This document shows positions 53,199 to 60,818 of a DNA stretch of 64,000 nt, piece after piece. The notes below the pieces were generated by a model. That model was not told the origin of the DNA. It saw only the letters and a list, made by a program, of their open reading frames with translations, and made no database searches. The position numbers were made by a program, and so were the translations under genes. Origin of the DNA: Candidatus Sysuiplasma superficiale (GTDB lineage Archaea > Thermoplasmatota > Thermoplasmata > Sysuiplasmatales > Sysuiplasmataceae); assembly GCA_019720975.1 (NCBI GenBank), contig JAGVSJ010000002.1, positions 62,001-126,000 of the forward strand, in the 5' to 3' direction. Each line of letters begins with the position of its first letter. Position 1 is the first letter of the stretch.

Positions 53199-53851
53199 CA
53201 ATCATACCCCCCGATACCCCTAACTGGTCTGTGCACCTGTGTCACGCCACTTATGCTGGAATCATATGGCCTGACAGTTCGTGACAGGTATGCAAGCATA
53301 ACTGCCTGTTCGCCTTCGGAGACTGACGCGTAAAAGCCTCTTGGAACATAGTCAGTGTCGATTATAATTTTGCGCCATGGGGCCGGTTCCGACCAATCAT
53401 CTGTGAGACACCTCGATGATGAGATACACACAAATTTTGCAGGAGAATTCTCACGGCAGCATACATCCACATAAGATGAGACAATGGTGTTCCTTGCATT
53501 TTCAGTAGCAGAGATGAAATTGACATCATCCAGAACAAATGACATCTGGGAAGCTTTGGACACAGCACCATAGCCTTTGGATGCCGCAACTCCTGTGGAA
53601 AACCGCACCAAAGGCAGCAGCGGACCACCTCCCTGAAATATATGAGGCATAAAGTGCCTGAGAAGCACGGCTGCAAGTCCGGCGAAACAGAAGACAATGA
53701 ACACTGAGAAGTCATTTCTGCTTCGGAACTGGGCAAAAAACATGCCCGAGGTGGCGATGATGCAGAAAAGAATGAGTTCTGTTGAAGAAAACGGTCCAAT
53801 TACTGGTGCGTCGAATCTGAGATCCGGCGGAACGTAACACTGCTCACTCAT
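53198..53851 (-). CDS. VirB3/PrgI-like membrane protein with long C-terminal domain
   Basis: 217 residues. The N-terminus YVPPDLRFDAPVIGPFSSTEL followed by two helices (residues about 20-70) is the PrgI/VirB3 layout, a small inner-membrane partner of VirB4. Usual members are about 90-120 residues; here a further ~130-residue soluble part with CCRENSPAKFVC follows and has no recognised family. The ATG overlaps the VirB6-like stop by 8 bases (ATGAGTGA) and its own stop overlaps the VirB4 start, so the three genes are translationally coupled. Confidence 0.7.
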   Translation of the reverse strand: MSEQCYVPPDLRFDAPVIGPFSSTELILFCIIATSGMFFAQFRSRNDFSVFIVFCFAGLAAVLLRHFMPHIFQGGGPLLPLVRFSTGVAASKGYGAVSKASQMSFVLDDVNFISATENARNTIVSSYVDVCCRENSPAKFVCISSSRCLTDDWSEPAPWRKIIIDTDYVPRGFYASVSEGEQAVMLAYLSRTVRPYDSSISGVTQVHRPVRGIGGYD

Positions 53852-54977
53852 CGCTGTCATCCTTCGGTGCGTATATTTTGTGCGGGACTGTGTCAGGTCT
53901 GAAATTTTCACTGAATCTGATCGACCTTCTTATTCGTGGAACACGGCTGGAGGATGATCCCAGACGAGACTGAATCGACTCAGACAAACGTTCGACACCT
54001 GAACCCAGAGCTCTTGCGTGAAACATCCCTGCCGAATACAATCGTGCCGGGTCACGCAAAGTTCTGAAGAAGCCCTGGGAGGGGGCTTGTCTCACTGCGC
54101 CGACCCTTCCGTGTGACAGGATTGATGAAAGTGGATATGAAACGAAGCCGGATGCATATGAAATAGCCCCCAATCCTGCCATTCCGGCGCCCATTATCAC
54201 AGCGGACGCCGCGGGCATGCCGAGCTGTTGCATGATCCTTGAACCCGCAGGCGAGATGAGAAACGGTACAATTAGGGGGAGGAGATAAGTGCCTCCGATG
54301 ACAAGTTGACCGGACTGATAAGAGGTAAATGCAGAATAAGAAACTGAAACGCCAATCTTGAGCGCGACTGCGATGAAGAATGGAAGGAATGCCATCTCGG
54401 CGAATATTGATACCATCTTTTCGGCAAGTCCGCGTGTCCATTCAATTGAATAACACAGAAGCATCAGAGGCATGAGAGAGGCCGTAAAGAAGAGCAGTAG
54501 GACCCTCATCACCAGCACGAGGTACAGGAGTCCCACGACTATGGTGAGAAACACAAGTGTAAGAATGCCATAACCCCCGAGCTTGCCTATGACCATAGCA
54601 GAGTAAGCCGAAAGTCTGCCATAAGGCATGACTGCAGCCGTTATTGCATCGTTGACATCCAGGACGAGCTGGCAGATGTAAAGAGTAAAGGGCATCAGGA
54701 CAAGGGAAAAGACAAGCGTGGCGATAGATCGCCTGTCAAGATTTATACCCGAGAGATTGCGGCCGGAGAAATAGGAGTATGCGACCGCGATGAGAAAGAT
54801 CGAGGAAAGGGCATATGATATTGTCAAAACTGAATTCCATGTCTGATAAACGCCAGTATTGAACAGTGTTGTGCTTGTCGAGAGAGCTGGAACGATAGCT
54901 TTTAGAAGAGAGGTGAGACCGGATGCCAGCATACTGTCAATAAAAGGAACAAGTCCGGAAAATATGGAGAGCGACAT
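53844..54977 (-). CDS. VirB6/TrbL/CedA-like polytopic channel protein
   Basis: 377 residues. Six or seven membrane helices occur in the first ~290 residues, with the TrbL-like central block LVFLTIVVGLLYLVLVMRVLLLFFTASLMPLMLLCYS and EWTRGLAEKMVSIFAEMAFLPFFIAVALKIG. A basic cytoplasmic tail follows. Arrangement and hydrophobicity match VirB6/TrbL and the archaeal CedA channel rather than a substrate transporter. The ATG at 54977 is preceded by GAGGTGA at 6 bases; the longer open frame to 55112 is not supported. Confidence 0.78.
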   Translation of the reverse strand: MSLSIFSGLVPFIDSMLASGLTSLLKAIVPALSTSTTLFNTGVYQTWNSVLTISYALSSIFLIAVAYSYFSGRNLSGINLDRRSIATLVFSLVLMPFTLYICQLVLDVNDAITAAVMPYGRLSAYSAMVIGKLGGYGILTLVFLTIVVGLLYLVLVMRVLLLFFTASLMPLMLLCYSIEWTRGLAEKMVSIFAEMAFLPFFIAVALKIGVSVSYSAFTSYQSGQLVIGGTYLLPLIVPFLISPAGSRIMQQLGMPAASAVIMGAGMAGLGAISYASGFVSYPLSSILSHGRVGAVRQAPSQGFFRTLRDPARLYSAGMFHARALGSGVERLSESIQSRLGSSSSRVPRIRRSIRFSENFRPDTVPHKIYAPKDDSDE

Positions 54978-54979
54978 AA

Positions 54980-55087
54980 TCACCTCATGATTCTTTCTGC
55001 CACATACTCCACGACCTTCGACACGATGACAGAAAGTACGATTCCGGTAATGGCTGTCAGCCCTGTCATGAACTCTGATGTCATCAT
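54980..55087 (-). CDS. 35-residue single-helix membrane protein within the operon
   Basis: A short gene between the pilin and the channel gene: ATG at 55087, TGA at 54980-54982. It reads MMTSEFMTG, then a helix LTAITGIVLSVIVSKVVEYV and a charged end ERIMR. Its start lies 2 bases after the pilin stop, and its stop lies inside the ribosome-binding site of the next gene. The tight fit between two real genes and the membrane helix argue for a true gene. It may correspond to small subunits such as CedA2, but this is inference. Confidence 0.6.
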   Translation of the reverse strand: MMTSEFMTGLTAITGIVLSVIVSKVVEYVAERIMR

Positions 55088-55089
55088 GC

Positions 55090-55431
55090 TCACGCGACCA
55101 GTGACTGGGCAAGAGCTACAAGGAAGGACGAAGCGAAGAGAAGGAATATGCCAAATGTCACGTCAATGAAGTATTTCCTTGCCCTGTATCTCTGTTCCGG
55201 GTTGCCGTTACTCAGCATCCACATGTAAGCAGTTATGACATAACCTATTGCAGCCACAATTGTTCCTACAGCGATCAGCAGGTTTCTCACATTGTTCAGA
55301 GTACTCACAAGTTCCTGCTGGGGGGTGGTTGCCGCAAGTGCAACGCCTGACTGGACAAACAACACCCCCAGCACCATACACACAAACCAGCTGTTGCGGA
55401 TAAACCGCACTCCGGACTTAATTTTACACAT
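55090..55431 (-). CDS. VirB2/TrbC-like pilin (CedA1-like)
   Basis: 113 residues. A long signal sequence (SWFVCMVLGVLFVQSGVALA) ends at ALA-A, leaving a mature protein of about 81 residues. It has two hydrophobic helices (LLIAVGTIVAAIGYVITAYMWML and VTFGIFLLFASSFLVALAQ) joined by a short basic loop, NPEQRYRARKY. This is the layout of VirB2, TrbC and the archaeal CedA1/TedC pilins. ATG 55431 has GGTGA 9 bases upstream. It is the first gene of the machine operon. Confidence 0.8.
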   Translation of the reverse strand: MCKIKSGVRFIRNSWFVCMVLGVLFVQSGVALAATTPQQELVSTLNNVRNLLIAVGTIVAAIGYVITAYMWMLSNGNPEQRYRARKYFIDVTFGIFLLFASSFLVALAQSLVA

Positions 55432-55439
55432 GGTTGAAT

Positions 55440-55476
55440 CACCTGATGTGAGAATGAAAAGGCGATATATAAATAT
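55440..55476 (-). promoter_or_regulatory. promoter of the secretion-like operon
   Basis: The minus strand has TTTATATATC (RC of about 55464-55473) about 35 bases before the pilin ATG and GGTGA at 55440-55444. The whole 55432-55504 stretch is strongly AT-rich, including an AATATATTTAATATAATG run, and separates the operon from the upstream 124-residue gene. A separate transcription start for the machine genes is likely. Confidence 0.5.
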
Positions 55477-55504
55477 TAGTAAATATATTTAATATAATGA
55501 ATAA

Positions 55505-55879
55505 TTATTTCTTTGCTTCAAGCGAATACGAACGTTCAATACCGTTCATAATGTGTATGAGTGCTGACTCAAAGCCTTTCTGAAAATCGGTCCTCTCCCG
55601 TTCAGGCTGACTCCAGAGTTTGAGCAGTTCCGATCTGATCAGTTCCAGTGCATCACAATGAATCTGTTCTGGTCTGGCTTGCTTCAGCAGAGTGTTGACA
55701 ACCTCACTTATGCTTATTCTGCATCTCTTTTCACTTTCCTCCATTTCACGTCTCAGCCTTATCAGTGATTCCCATCCAACACTGTCGAACTCCACGAGTC
55801 TCTTGAACGTGGTGTTCTGGGACTGCCGTGGTGTCTCGCTGCTGCTGTTGTCGATTCCACGCACACTGGTGTTAACCAT
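55505..55879 (-). CDS. unknown helical protein upstream of the secretion-like operon
   Basis: 124 residues, hydrophilic and helical, with no recognised family. A central ISISEVVNTLLKQA and KRLVEFDSVGWESLIRLRREMEESEKR could form a ribbon-helix-helix-like or coiled-coil fold. The start ATG GTT AAC ACC overlaps one copy of a GTTAACACC motif that recurs upstream, so a regulator acting at its own promoter is plausible but unproven. It is transcribed in the same direction as the machine genes, with a 73-base AT-rich gap. Confidence 0.6.
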   Translation of the reverse strand: MVNTSVRGIDNSSSETPRQSQNTTFKRLVEFDSVGWESLIRLRREMEESEKRCRISISEVVNTLLKQARPEQIHCDALELIRSELLKLWSQPERERTDFQKGFESALIHIMNGIERSYSLEAKK

Positions 55880-55940
55880 GCACTGTTAATCTGATTACTC
55901 GATTTATCAACGAAACTGTTACATGTAACATGTTAACACC
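55868..55940. promoter_or_regulatory. palindromic divergent control region
   Basis: GGTGTTAAC (55868-55876) and GTTAACACC (55932-55940) form an inverted pair across about 55 bases. Between them lies a perfect 12-base palindrome GTTACATGTAAC (55918-55929), directly followed by TGTTAACA (55931-55938). The region lies between the 124-residue gene and a rightward Cys-rich gene, so it could control both. The binding protein is unknown. Confidence 0.5.
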
Positions 55941-55991
55941 GGAGACACAATATAGAGTGTAACAGGCAATATACTAATATCGGGGTATCCA

Positions 55992-56183
55992 ATGACATTG
56001 CGAGAAGCAACGGCGATGAGATGCAAGGATTGTGAAAGGTGGTATGGTGCCGAAGATGACGGATTCGGTCCCTGCAGTATCAAGAATTCAAGAGGCGACG
56101 TGAGATACATCACATTTGCCATGCACAAGTGTGACGAAATCTATGCAAATGTGCCAGACAAAGAGGAAACAGAGACATGCTGA
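55992..56183 (+). CDS. small Cys-rich, zinc-ribbon-like protein
   Basis: 63 residues. CKDCERWYG, GPC and HKCDE give at least four metal ligands in a compact domain, resembling small archaeal CxxC...C...C proteins of unknown function. ATG 55992 lies about 25 bases after a TATA-like AATATACTAATAT, which suits a leaderless message; ATG 56016 (MRCKDCERWYG) is an alternative. It is divergent from the secretion-like operon. A zinc-binding or rubredoxin-like role is inferred only from the Cys. Confidence 0.7.
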   Translation: MTLREATAMRCKDCERWYGAEDDGFGPCSIKNSRGDVRYITFAMHKCDEIYANVPDKEETETC

Positions 56184-56225
56184 CGGTACGCTTTATGCTG
56201 TCCGGCAAACGTCTTCCGGGCTGGT

Positions 56226-57074
56226 GTGATGTCGCTTAAATTCAGGAAACTTGACAGCAGTGACATTGATTTCGCATTGAAAGTTACTGAAACTGAAAAG
56301 TGGTACCTTTCAGAGGAAGATATTTCGTTCTACCTGGATAACAGAGGGGCTACGGGAATAGTTGCATTGGAATCTAGCAGACCGGTCGGGTTTGCAACAT
56401 CTGTCATATACCAGCACACCGCATGGATAGGGAATGTGATCGTCGCGCCTGAGGCAAGAAACAGAGGCGTCGGGAAACAGCTGGTGTCGGAACTGATGGA
56501 AATGCTGAGGAGGGAAGGCATCGGAAATTACCATCTCTATGCATATGACAGAAGCAGAACACTATACGAGCGCTTAGGCTTCAGATTTGATGCGGCCATC
56601 TGGGAGATTGCCATCCTCGGTGGCCGTCGTAAGTCGGATGAAGCGGACATGTCCCTTTACAGGGGATATACCGACGGCGTTGACAAATTTGACAGAACGT
56701 ATTTCCGGGAATCGAGGGAACATGTGCTCAAATTCGCCTCATCAAGGCGTAACTCGACTTTGGTCTACCACAGGGACAGTGATGGAATGGTTGATGGTTA
56801 TTATATTGAAAACTATGTAGATGAGAGTTACGGTTCGGAAGTTGCACCCTTCATAAGCAGGAAAGATGCTCTGGAAACGCTCCTTTCTGAAGTCATGGGA
56901 AGAGCCGGAATCCTTCATCTGTACGTACCGCAACAGAACATAGGGAAAGTAGAGGATTTTGCGATTCCGTTTCAACTTGTAAGACGTATCCACAGAGGAT
57001 TTCTGGGCAGGAATGAATATCTCCCTGAATTGAACGGGGATGTTATTTCTGCCGGCTTTCTCGAAACCGGCTGA
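56226..57074 (+). CDS. GNAT-family N-acetyltransferase with C-terminal extension
   Basis: 282 residues. The GNAT domain covers residues 1-140: KFRKLDSSDIDFAL, AWIGNVIVAPEARNRGVGKQLVSELM (the acetyl-CoA binding R/Q-x-x-G-x-G/A motif) and YERLGFRF. The remaining ~140 residues look like a second, more divergent acetyltransferase-like fold. It transfers an acetyl group from acetyl-CoA to an unknown amine. It begins 42 bases after the small Cys-rich gene, so the two may be co-transcribed. Confidence 0.82.
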   Translation: MMSLKFRKLDSSDIDFALKVTETEKWYLSEEDISFYLDNRGATGIVALESSRPVGFATSVIYQHTAWIGNVIVAPEARNRGVGKQLVSELMEMLRREGIGNYHLYAYDRSRTLYERLGFRFDAAIWEIAILGGRRKSDEADMSLYRGYTDGVDKFDRTYFRESREHVLKFASSRRNSTLVYHRDSDGMVDGYYIENYVDESYGSEVAPFISRKDALETLLSEVMGRAGILHLYVPQQNIGKVEDFAIPFQLVRRIHRGFLGRNEYLPELNGDVISAGFLETG

Positions 57075-57176
57075 TGGAAGTGTCATGGGGTTCGGGGAAA
57101 ACACAGTTGAGCTACGAATGCCGCGAATTAAGGTTTAATATACTGCCGTCCTAGTCCGCTAAGAGATGTAATCGAT

Positions 57177-58391
57177 TTGACAGTGCAGATTTACAACACG
57201 CTGACTCGGAAACTGGAAGGAATAACCGGGCGAGGGCTGAACCCGCTCCACATAAACATGTACGTTTGTGGGCCTACAGTTTACGATGCCCCCCATGTCG
57301 GACACGGGAGAAGTTACATATTTTTTGATGTCCTGAAGAGAGCGCTTATTCTTGACGGCTATTCAGTATCCCATCTGCAGAACTTCTCTGACGTGGATGA
57401 GAAGATAGATAACAGGGCAAAAGAGGAGGGCGTGGAACCGATCAGGCTCGCGGACAGGTATTCAGAAGAATTCATTGCTGAGATGGATATGCTCGGCGTT
57501 ATCAGGCCTGACATGTATGTCAGGGCATCTGAGTCGAGAGATGTAATGCATCGCATAGCCTTGAGTTTCATCCGCAAGGATCTGGCTTACGAGGCCGGAG
57601 GCAATGTTTATTTCAGGACATCCAGCGGAGGAGGGTACGGAAGTCTCCTCCATGACACGCTGGACAACCTTATAACGGGCCACGAAGCCGACAATTTCAG
57701 ATTTGTCAAGGAAAACAAGGAAGACTTCACGATATGGCTGGGCAAATTTGACAGAAGCAACATGATGTCGGGCAGGCCCTCCTGGAATCTTGAGTGCTTC
57801 TCGATGGTCCACAAGTACTTTGGGTGTGAACTGGACATACAGGGCGGAGGGATGGACCTGATCTTTCCTCACCATGAGGTCGCTTCCGTAATGTCTAAGG
57901 CATATTGCAGGGTTGAATTCGCTGACTTTTATGTGCACAACGGATTCGTGACACTCAAGAAGGATAAGATGTCCAAGTCCACAAACAACTTCATCTCTGT
58001 TCACAGTTTGCTTGATGATTTCAGCCCTGAATCAATACGTCTTTACCTGCTTTCCGTAAATTTCCGTCAGAATATAGAGTTCAGCATCACTGAACTCAGG
58101 GAATACGAGGAAAGCATTTCAGTGCTTCGCAAAACTGCCAGAGATAGCGGTGCGCTCAAGAATGAAAGAGTGGTTGGGATTTCTGAAGCGGAACAGTCCG
58201 GGGAGTACTGGTCTGAATTCCAGTCGGCGCTGAACAGGAATCTTGATACTTCGGGCGCAACACGCATCATGATGGAGGAGATGAAAGGCACCGGTTTCAA
58301 AGGGAAAGAAGGGAAATCGGATTTCAGGCTGATGTGCGCCGCTCTCGGTCTTTTCAATCACCGTCCTTCGGCACCACAATCTGAGAAATGA
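57177..58391 (+). CDS. cysS: cysteinyl-tRNA synthetase
   Basis: 404 residues. HIGH is HVGH at residues 40-43 in APHVGHGRSY. KMSKS lies near 264-268 (KKDKMSKSTNN). Zinc ligands are seen in NMYVCGP, WNLEC and FPHHE. It charges tRNA-Cys. It is shorter than the ~460 residues of bacterial forms because the C-terminal anticodon region is reduced. The TTG at 57177 and the GTG at 57183 (reading QIYNTLTRK) are both possible starts; a TATA-like GGTTTAATATAC lies near 57132-57143. Confidence 0.93.
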   Translation: MTVQIYNTLTRKLEGITGRGLNPLHINMYVCGPTVYDAPHVGHGRSYIFFDVLKRALILDGYSVSHLQNFSDVDEKIDNRAKEEGVEPIRLADRYSEEFIAEMDMLGVIRPDMYVRASESRDVMHRIALSFIRKDLAYEAGGNVYFRTSSGGGYGSLLHDTLDNLITGHEADNFRFVKENKEDFTIWLGKFDRSNMMSGRPSWNLECFSMVHKYFGCELDIQGGGMDLIFPHHEVASVMSKAYCRVEFADFYVHNGFVTLKKDKMSKSTNNFISVHSLLDDFSPESIRLYLLSVNFRQNIEFSITELREYEESISVLRKTARDSGALKNERVVGISEAEQSGEYWSEFQSALNRNLDTSGATRIMMEEMKGTGFKGKEGKSDFRLMCAALGLFNHRPSAPQSEK

Positions 58392-58399
58392 TGTCTCGA

Positions 58400-58915
58400 T
58401 CATATTTCAGACTGGAAGGAGACAGAACGTGCACAGGTTGTTCTTTCGATGAGTGCCAGTTCCCTCGCATTCATTGCCGCCGGATCGACGATAATGAAGA
58501 GCGAAGACCCGCTGCTGATTGCGACATCGCTCAGCTGGTTGAGAAACCTGTGAACAGCGTTGAAATCGTTCTCAGCAATCAGATATTCGACTCCATCAAG
58601 AAGAATGGCCAGTCTCTTCTCTGTTTCTGAAAGGAAACGCAGCATGGAGACAATCTTACCGAGGGATGCAGGTGCGATCCTGAATTCTCCCACCATGTTA
58701 GTAAGCCAGTAGTATCTTGAATTAGGAAATGAAAGCATATCCATTATCCTTTCAGGAAAAATCCGACTTATTGAGACGAAGGTTGCATCAGACGGAATCG
58801 AACATCTCACGTAGTTGAAAGCTTCTTCTGTGTTTCCGGACCTTATGACGCAGATGTCGCCCGAGTGCTGAGGCTCGCCTTCCGCATAACAGTCGTTCGA
58901 TGATACACTATCCAT
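58400..58915 (-). CDS. DUF835 domain protein
   Basis: 171 residues. The DUF835 pattern is present: YYWLTNMVGEFRIAPASLGKIVSMLRFL, then LAILLDGVEYLIAENDFNAVHRFLNQLSDVA and FIIVDPAAMNARELALIER. DUF835 often follows sensor domains in archaea and may be an inactivated receiver/ATPase-like signalling unit. Here it stands alone with a short N-terminus. It is convergent with cysS. Function is unknown. Confidence 0.78.
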   Translation of the reverse strand: MDSVSSNDCYAEGEPQHSGDICVIRSGNTEEAFNYVRCSIPSDATFVSISRIFPERIMDMLSFPNSRYYWLTNMVGEFRIAPASLGKIVSMLRFLSETEKRLAILLDGVEYLIAENDFNAVHRFLNQLSDVAISSGSSLFIIVDPAAMNARELALIERTTCARSVSFQSEI

Positions 58916-59152
58916 CCCATCTCACTTCGGCGCCTTGTCGCAGTCAGAGTGCGATTCCTGTTTATGCTCTCACAATATAAACATAATTCAGCGAAATTAT
59001 TGAAATTGATAGCAATGAGTGCATATCTGATCCCCTCCGTCGAAAGGAAGTTGCAGTATACTGAACATCTCCTTTAACACAAAAATCGCTGCTCAAACGA
59101 GGATATCACAAGTAAACGGAAGGGGGAGGCCAGCGCCTTTCCTATACCATGC

Positions 59153-60436
59153 TCATTTCCTGCCGAAAAAAACGACCGAGGAAAACGGTATATCAGGATG
59201 GCCGCTAGCAATCTCCATCAATCTGTTATACTTTGCCACTCTTTCTCCTCTTGCAGGAGCTCCTGTCTTGATCTGACCTGTGCCAAGGCCCACGGCCAGA
59301 TCTGCAATGAAATCATCGGTGGTCTCCCCAGACCTGTGACTGACCACAGCATTCATACCTGCATTTACCGCCAGCAGAGAGCTATCCACGGTTTCACTCA
59401 CAGTTCCGATCTGATTGAGCTTTATGAGCACAGCATTGCTTGACTTCATTTCTATACCCCGTCTGATACGGGCAGAATTTGTCACATAGATATCGTCACC
59501 AATCAGCTGGACCTTTGAGCCGATCCTTTTGTTCAGGATAGCGAAATCCTCGAAAGCCTCCTCATCATACGGGTCCTCTATCGAGACAATTGGAAATTTT
59601 GATGCGAGGGAGATATAGTAATCACCAAGCTCGGCAGGTTCCATTTCCTTTCCGTCGATTACGTAAATTCCGTCCCTGTAGAACTCAGACGCAGCAGCGT
59701 CAATAGCAAGGAAAACGTCGGTGCCAGGTGAATAGCCTGCCTCCGTTACGGATTCAACAATTGACTGAAGCGCATCCTCCGTCTTCTTAACCGGCGGGAC
59801 AAACCCTCCCTCATCTCCTATGTTCGACGCAAATGGCCCATACTTCCTCTTCAGATGTGCCTTGAGTGACTGGTATATTTCGGACGAGGCGCGAAGTGCG
59901 TCAAATATATTCTTAAAGCCCGAAGGCACTATCAGAAACTCCTGGACAGCAAGCTCTCCGCCGGCATGAACGCCGCCGTTGATTATATTCAGCATCGGAA
60001 CAGGAATGGAGGGACGACGTCCTGAGACGGAAGATATGTATTCAAAAAGTTCGAGTCCGTTCTTTCTCGAGAAGAGGCGGGCAGCCGCCATTGAAACGCT
60101 CAGTATCGCATTGGCGCCCAGTGCTGACTTGTTTGGGGTGCCGTCAAGTTTTATCATCGTAAGATCCACCTCCCTGACATCAGCGAAGCTCCTGTGGATG
60201 AGAGAAGAGGCGATAGGCCCCTCCACGTTTTCTATGGCCCTGTTGACCCCTTTGCCTCCGAATTCAATGCCACCGTCCCTGAGCTCAAGCGCCTCATGAC
60301 GGCCCGTGCTCGCGCCTGAGGGAACAGAAGCAGTTGTAGTTATCTCCCCGTCCCCCGTATAAGCCTGGATGGTGGGATTACCCCTTGAATCAAATATCTG
60401 CCTCGCACGCACCTGTTCAAATATTATACGTTTCAC
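59153..60436 (-). CDS. eno: enolase
   Basis: 427 residues, full length. Family motifs: ARQIFDSRGNPT, PSGASTGRHEALELRDG, NIGDEGGFVPP, the metal-binding SIEDPYDEE, LIGDDIYVTN, LIKLNQIGTVSET and SHRSGETTDD. It converts 2-phosphoglycerate to phosphoenolpyruvate. The start is a GTG. It follows a 102-residue gene and the archaeosine enzyme on the same strand, with a 58-base gap. Confidence 0.95.
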   Translation of the reverse strand: MKRIIFEQVRARQIFDSRGNPTIQAYTGDGEITTTASVPSGASTGRHEALELRDGGIEFGGKGVNRAIENVEGPIASSLIHRSFADVREVDLTMIKLDGTPNKSALGANAILSVSMAAARLFSRKNGLELFEYISSVSGRRPSIPVPMLNIINGGVHAGGELAVQEFLIVPSGFKNIFDALRASSEIYQSLKAHLKRKYGPFASNIGDEGGFVPPVKKTEDALQSIVESVTEAGYSPGTDVFLAIDAAASEFYRDGIYVIDGKEMEPAELGDYYISLASKFPIVSIEDPYDEEAFEDFAILNKRIGSKVQLIGDDIYVTNSARIRRGIEMKSSNAVLIKLNQIGTVSETVDSSLLAVNAGMNAVVSHRSGETTDDFIADLAVGLGTGQIKTGAPARGERVAKYNRLMEIASGHPDIPFSSVVFFGRK

Positions 60437-60494
60437 TGATATCCCTGTCCTGCAGGTTTAACGAAGAAGATGCCTGGACGCATACGGTTCACAA

Positions 60495-60803
60495 TCATTT
60501 CACCTTCATTGCCTTCTTCCTTCTTTCCTTCGAAGTGTATCCGGTGACAGCCTCCAAAAATCTGTTGTATCTGGATACTGTTTCCGCTGCCTCGGCGTCA
60601 CTTGCATTCCTGTTTCCTGTTGTCTCAACACAGAGTTTCTTCTTCTGGCTGAGCCAGCATTCGATCCTGGAAAGCGCGCCAAAGCTTGATAGCAGATGGC
60701 CATCCTTCTCTGTCACTTCACCGAATTCCTTCTGCATGGACTCCTTTATACTTTTGAGGGAAATCCCGTCCCTCAGCGCCTTCTTTATATCATATTCCTG
60801 CAT
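60495..60803 (-). CDS. small conserved archaeal protein (DUF5611-like)
   Basis: 102 residues. MQEYDIKKALRDG, then EFGEVTEKDGHLLSSFGALSRIECWL and YNRFLEAVTGYTSKERRKK. I recognise this as resembling small DUF5611-type archaeal proteins, but with moderate certainty. It is basic at the C-terminus and could bind nucleic acid. It lies 15 bases after the RaSEA gene, suggesting a shared message. Confidence 0.65.
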   Translation of the reverse strand: MQEYDIKKALRDGISLKSIKESMQKEFGEVTEKDGHLLSSFGALSRIECWLSQKKKLCVETTGNRNASDAEAAETVSRYNRFLEAVTGYTSKERRKKAMKVK

Positions 60804-60818
60804 AACAGAACACCGGGG

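Noticed and set aside
49208-55879. Integrative conjugative element
   Set aside because: No integrase, relaxase, coupling protein, tRNA junction or flanking direct repeat was seen; only the inner-membrane core genes are present.
57462-58004. 180-codon minus-strand frame
   Set aside because: Antisense to cysS, with no recognisable domain.
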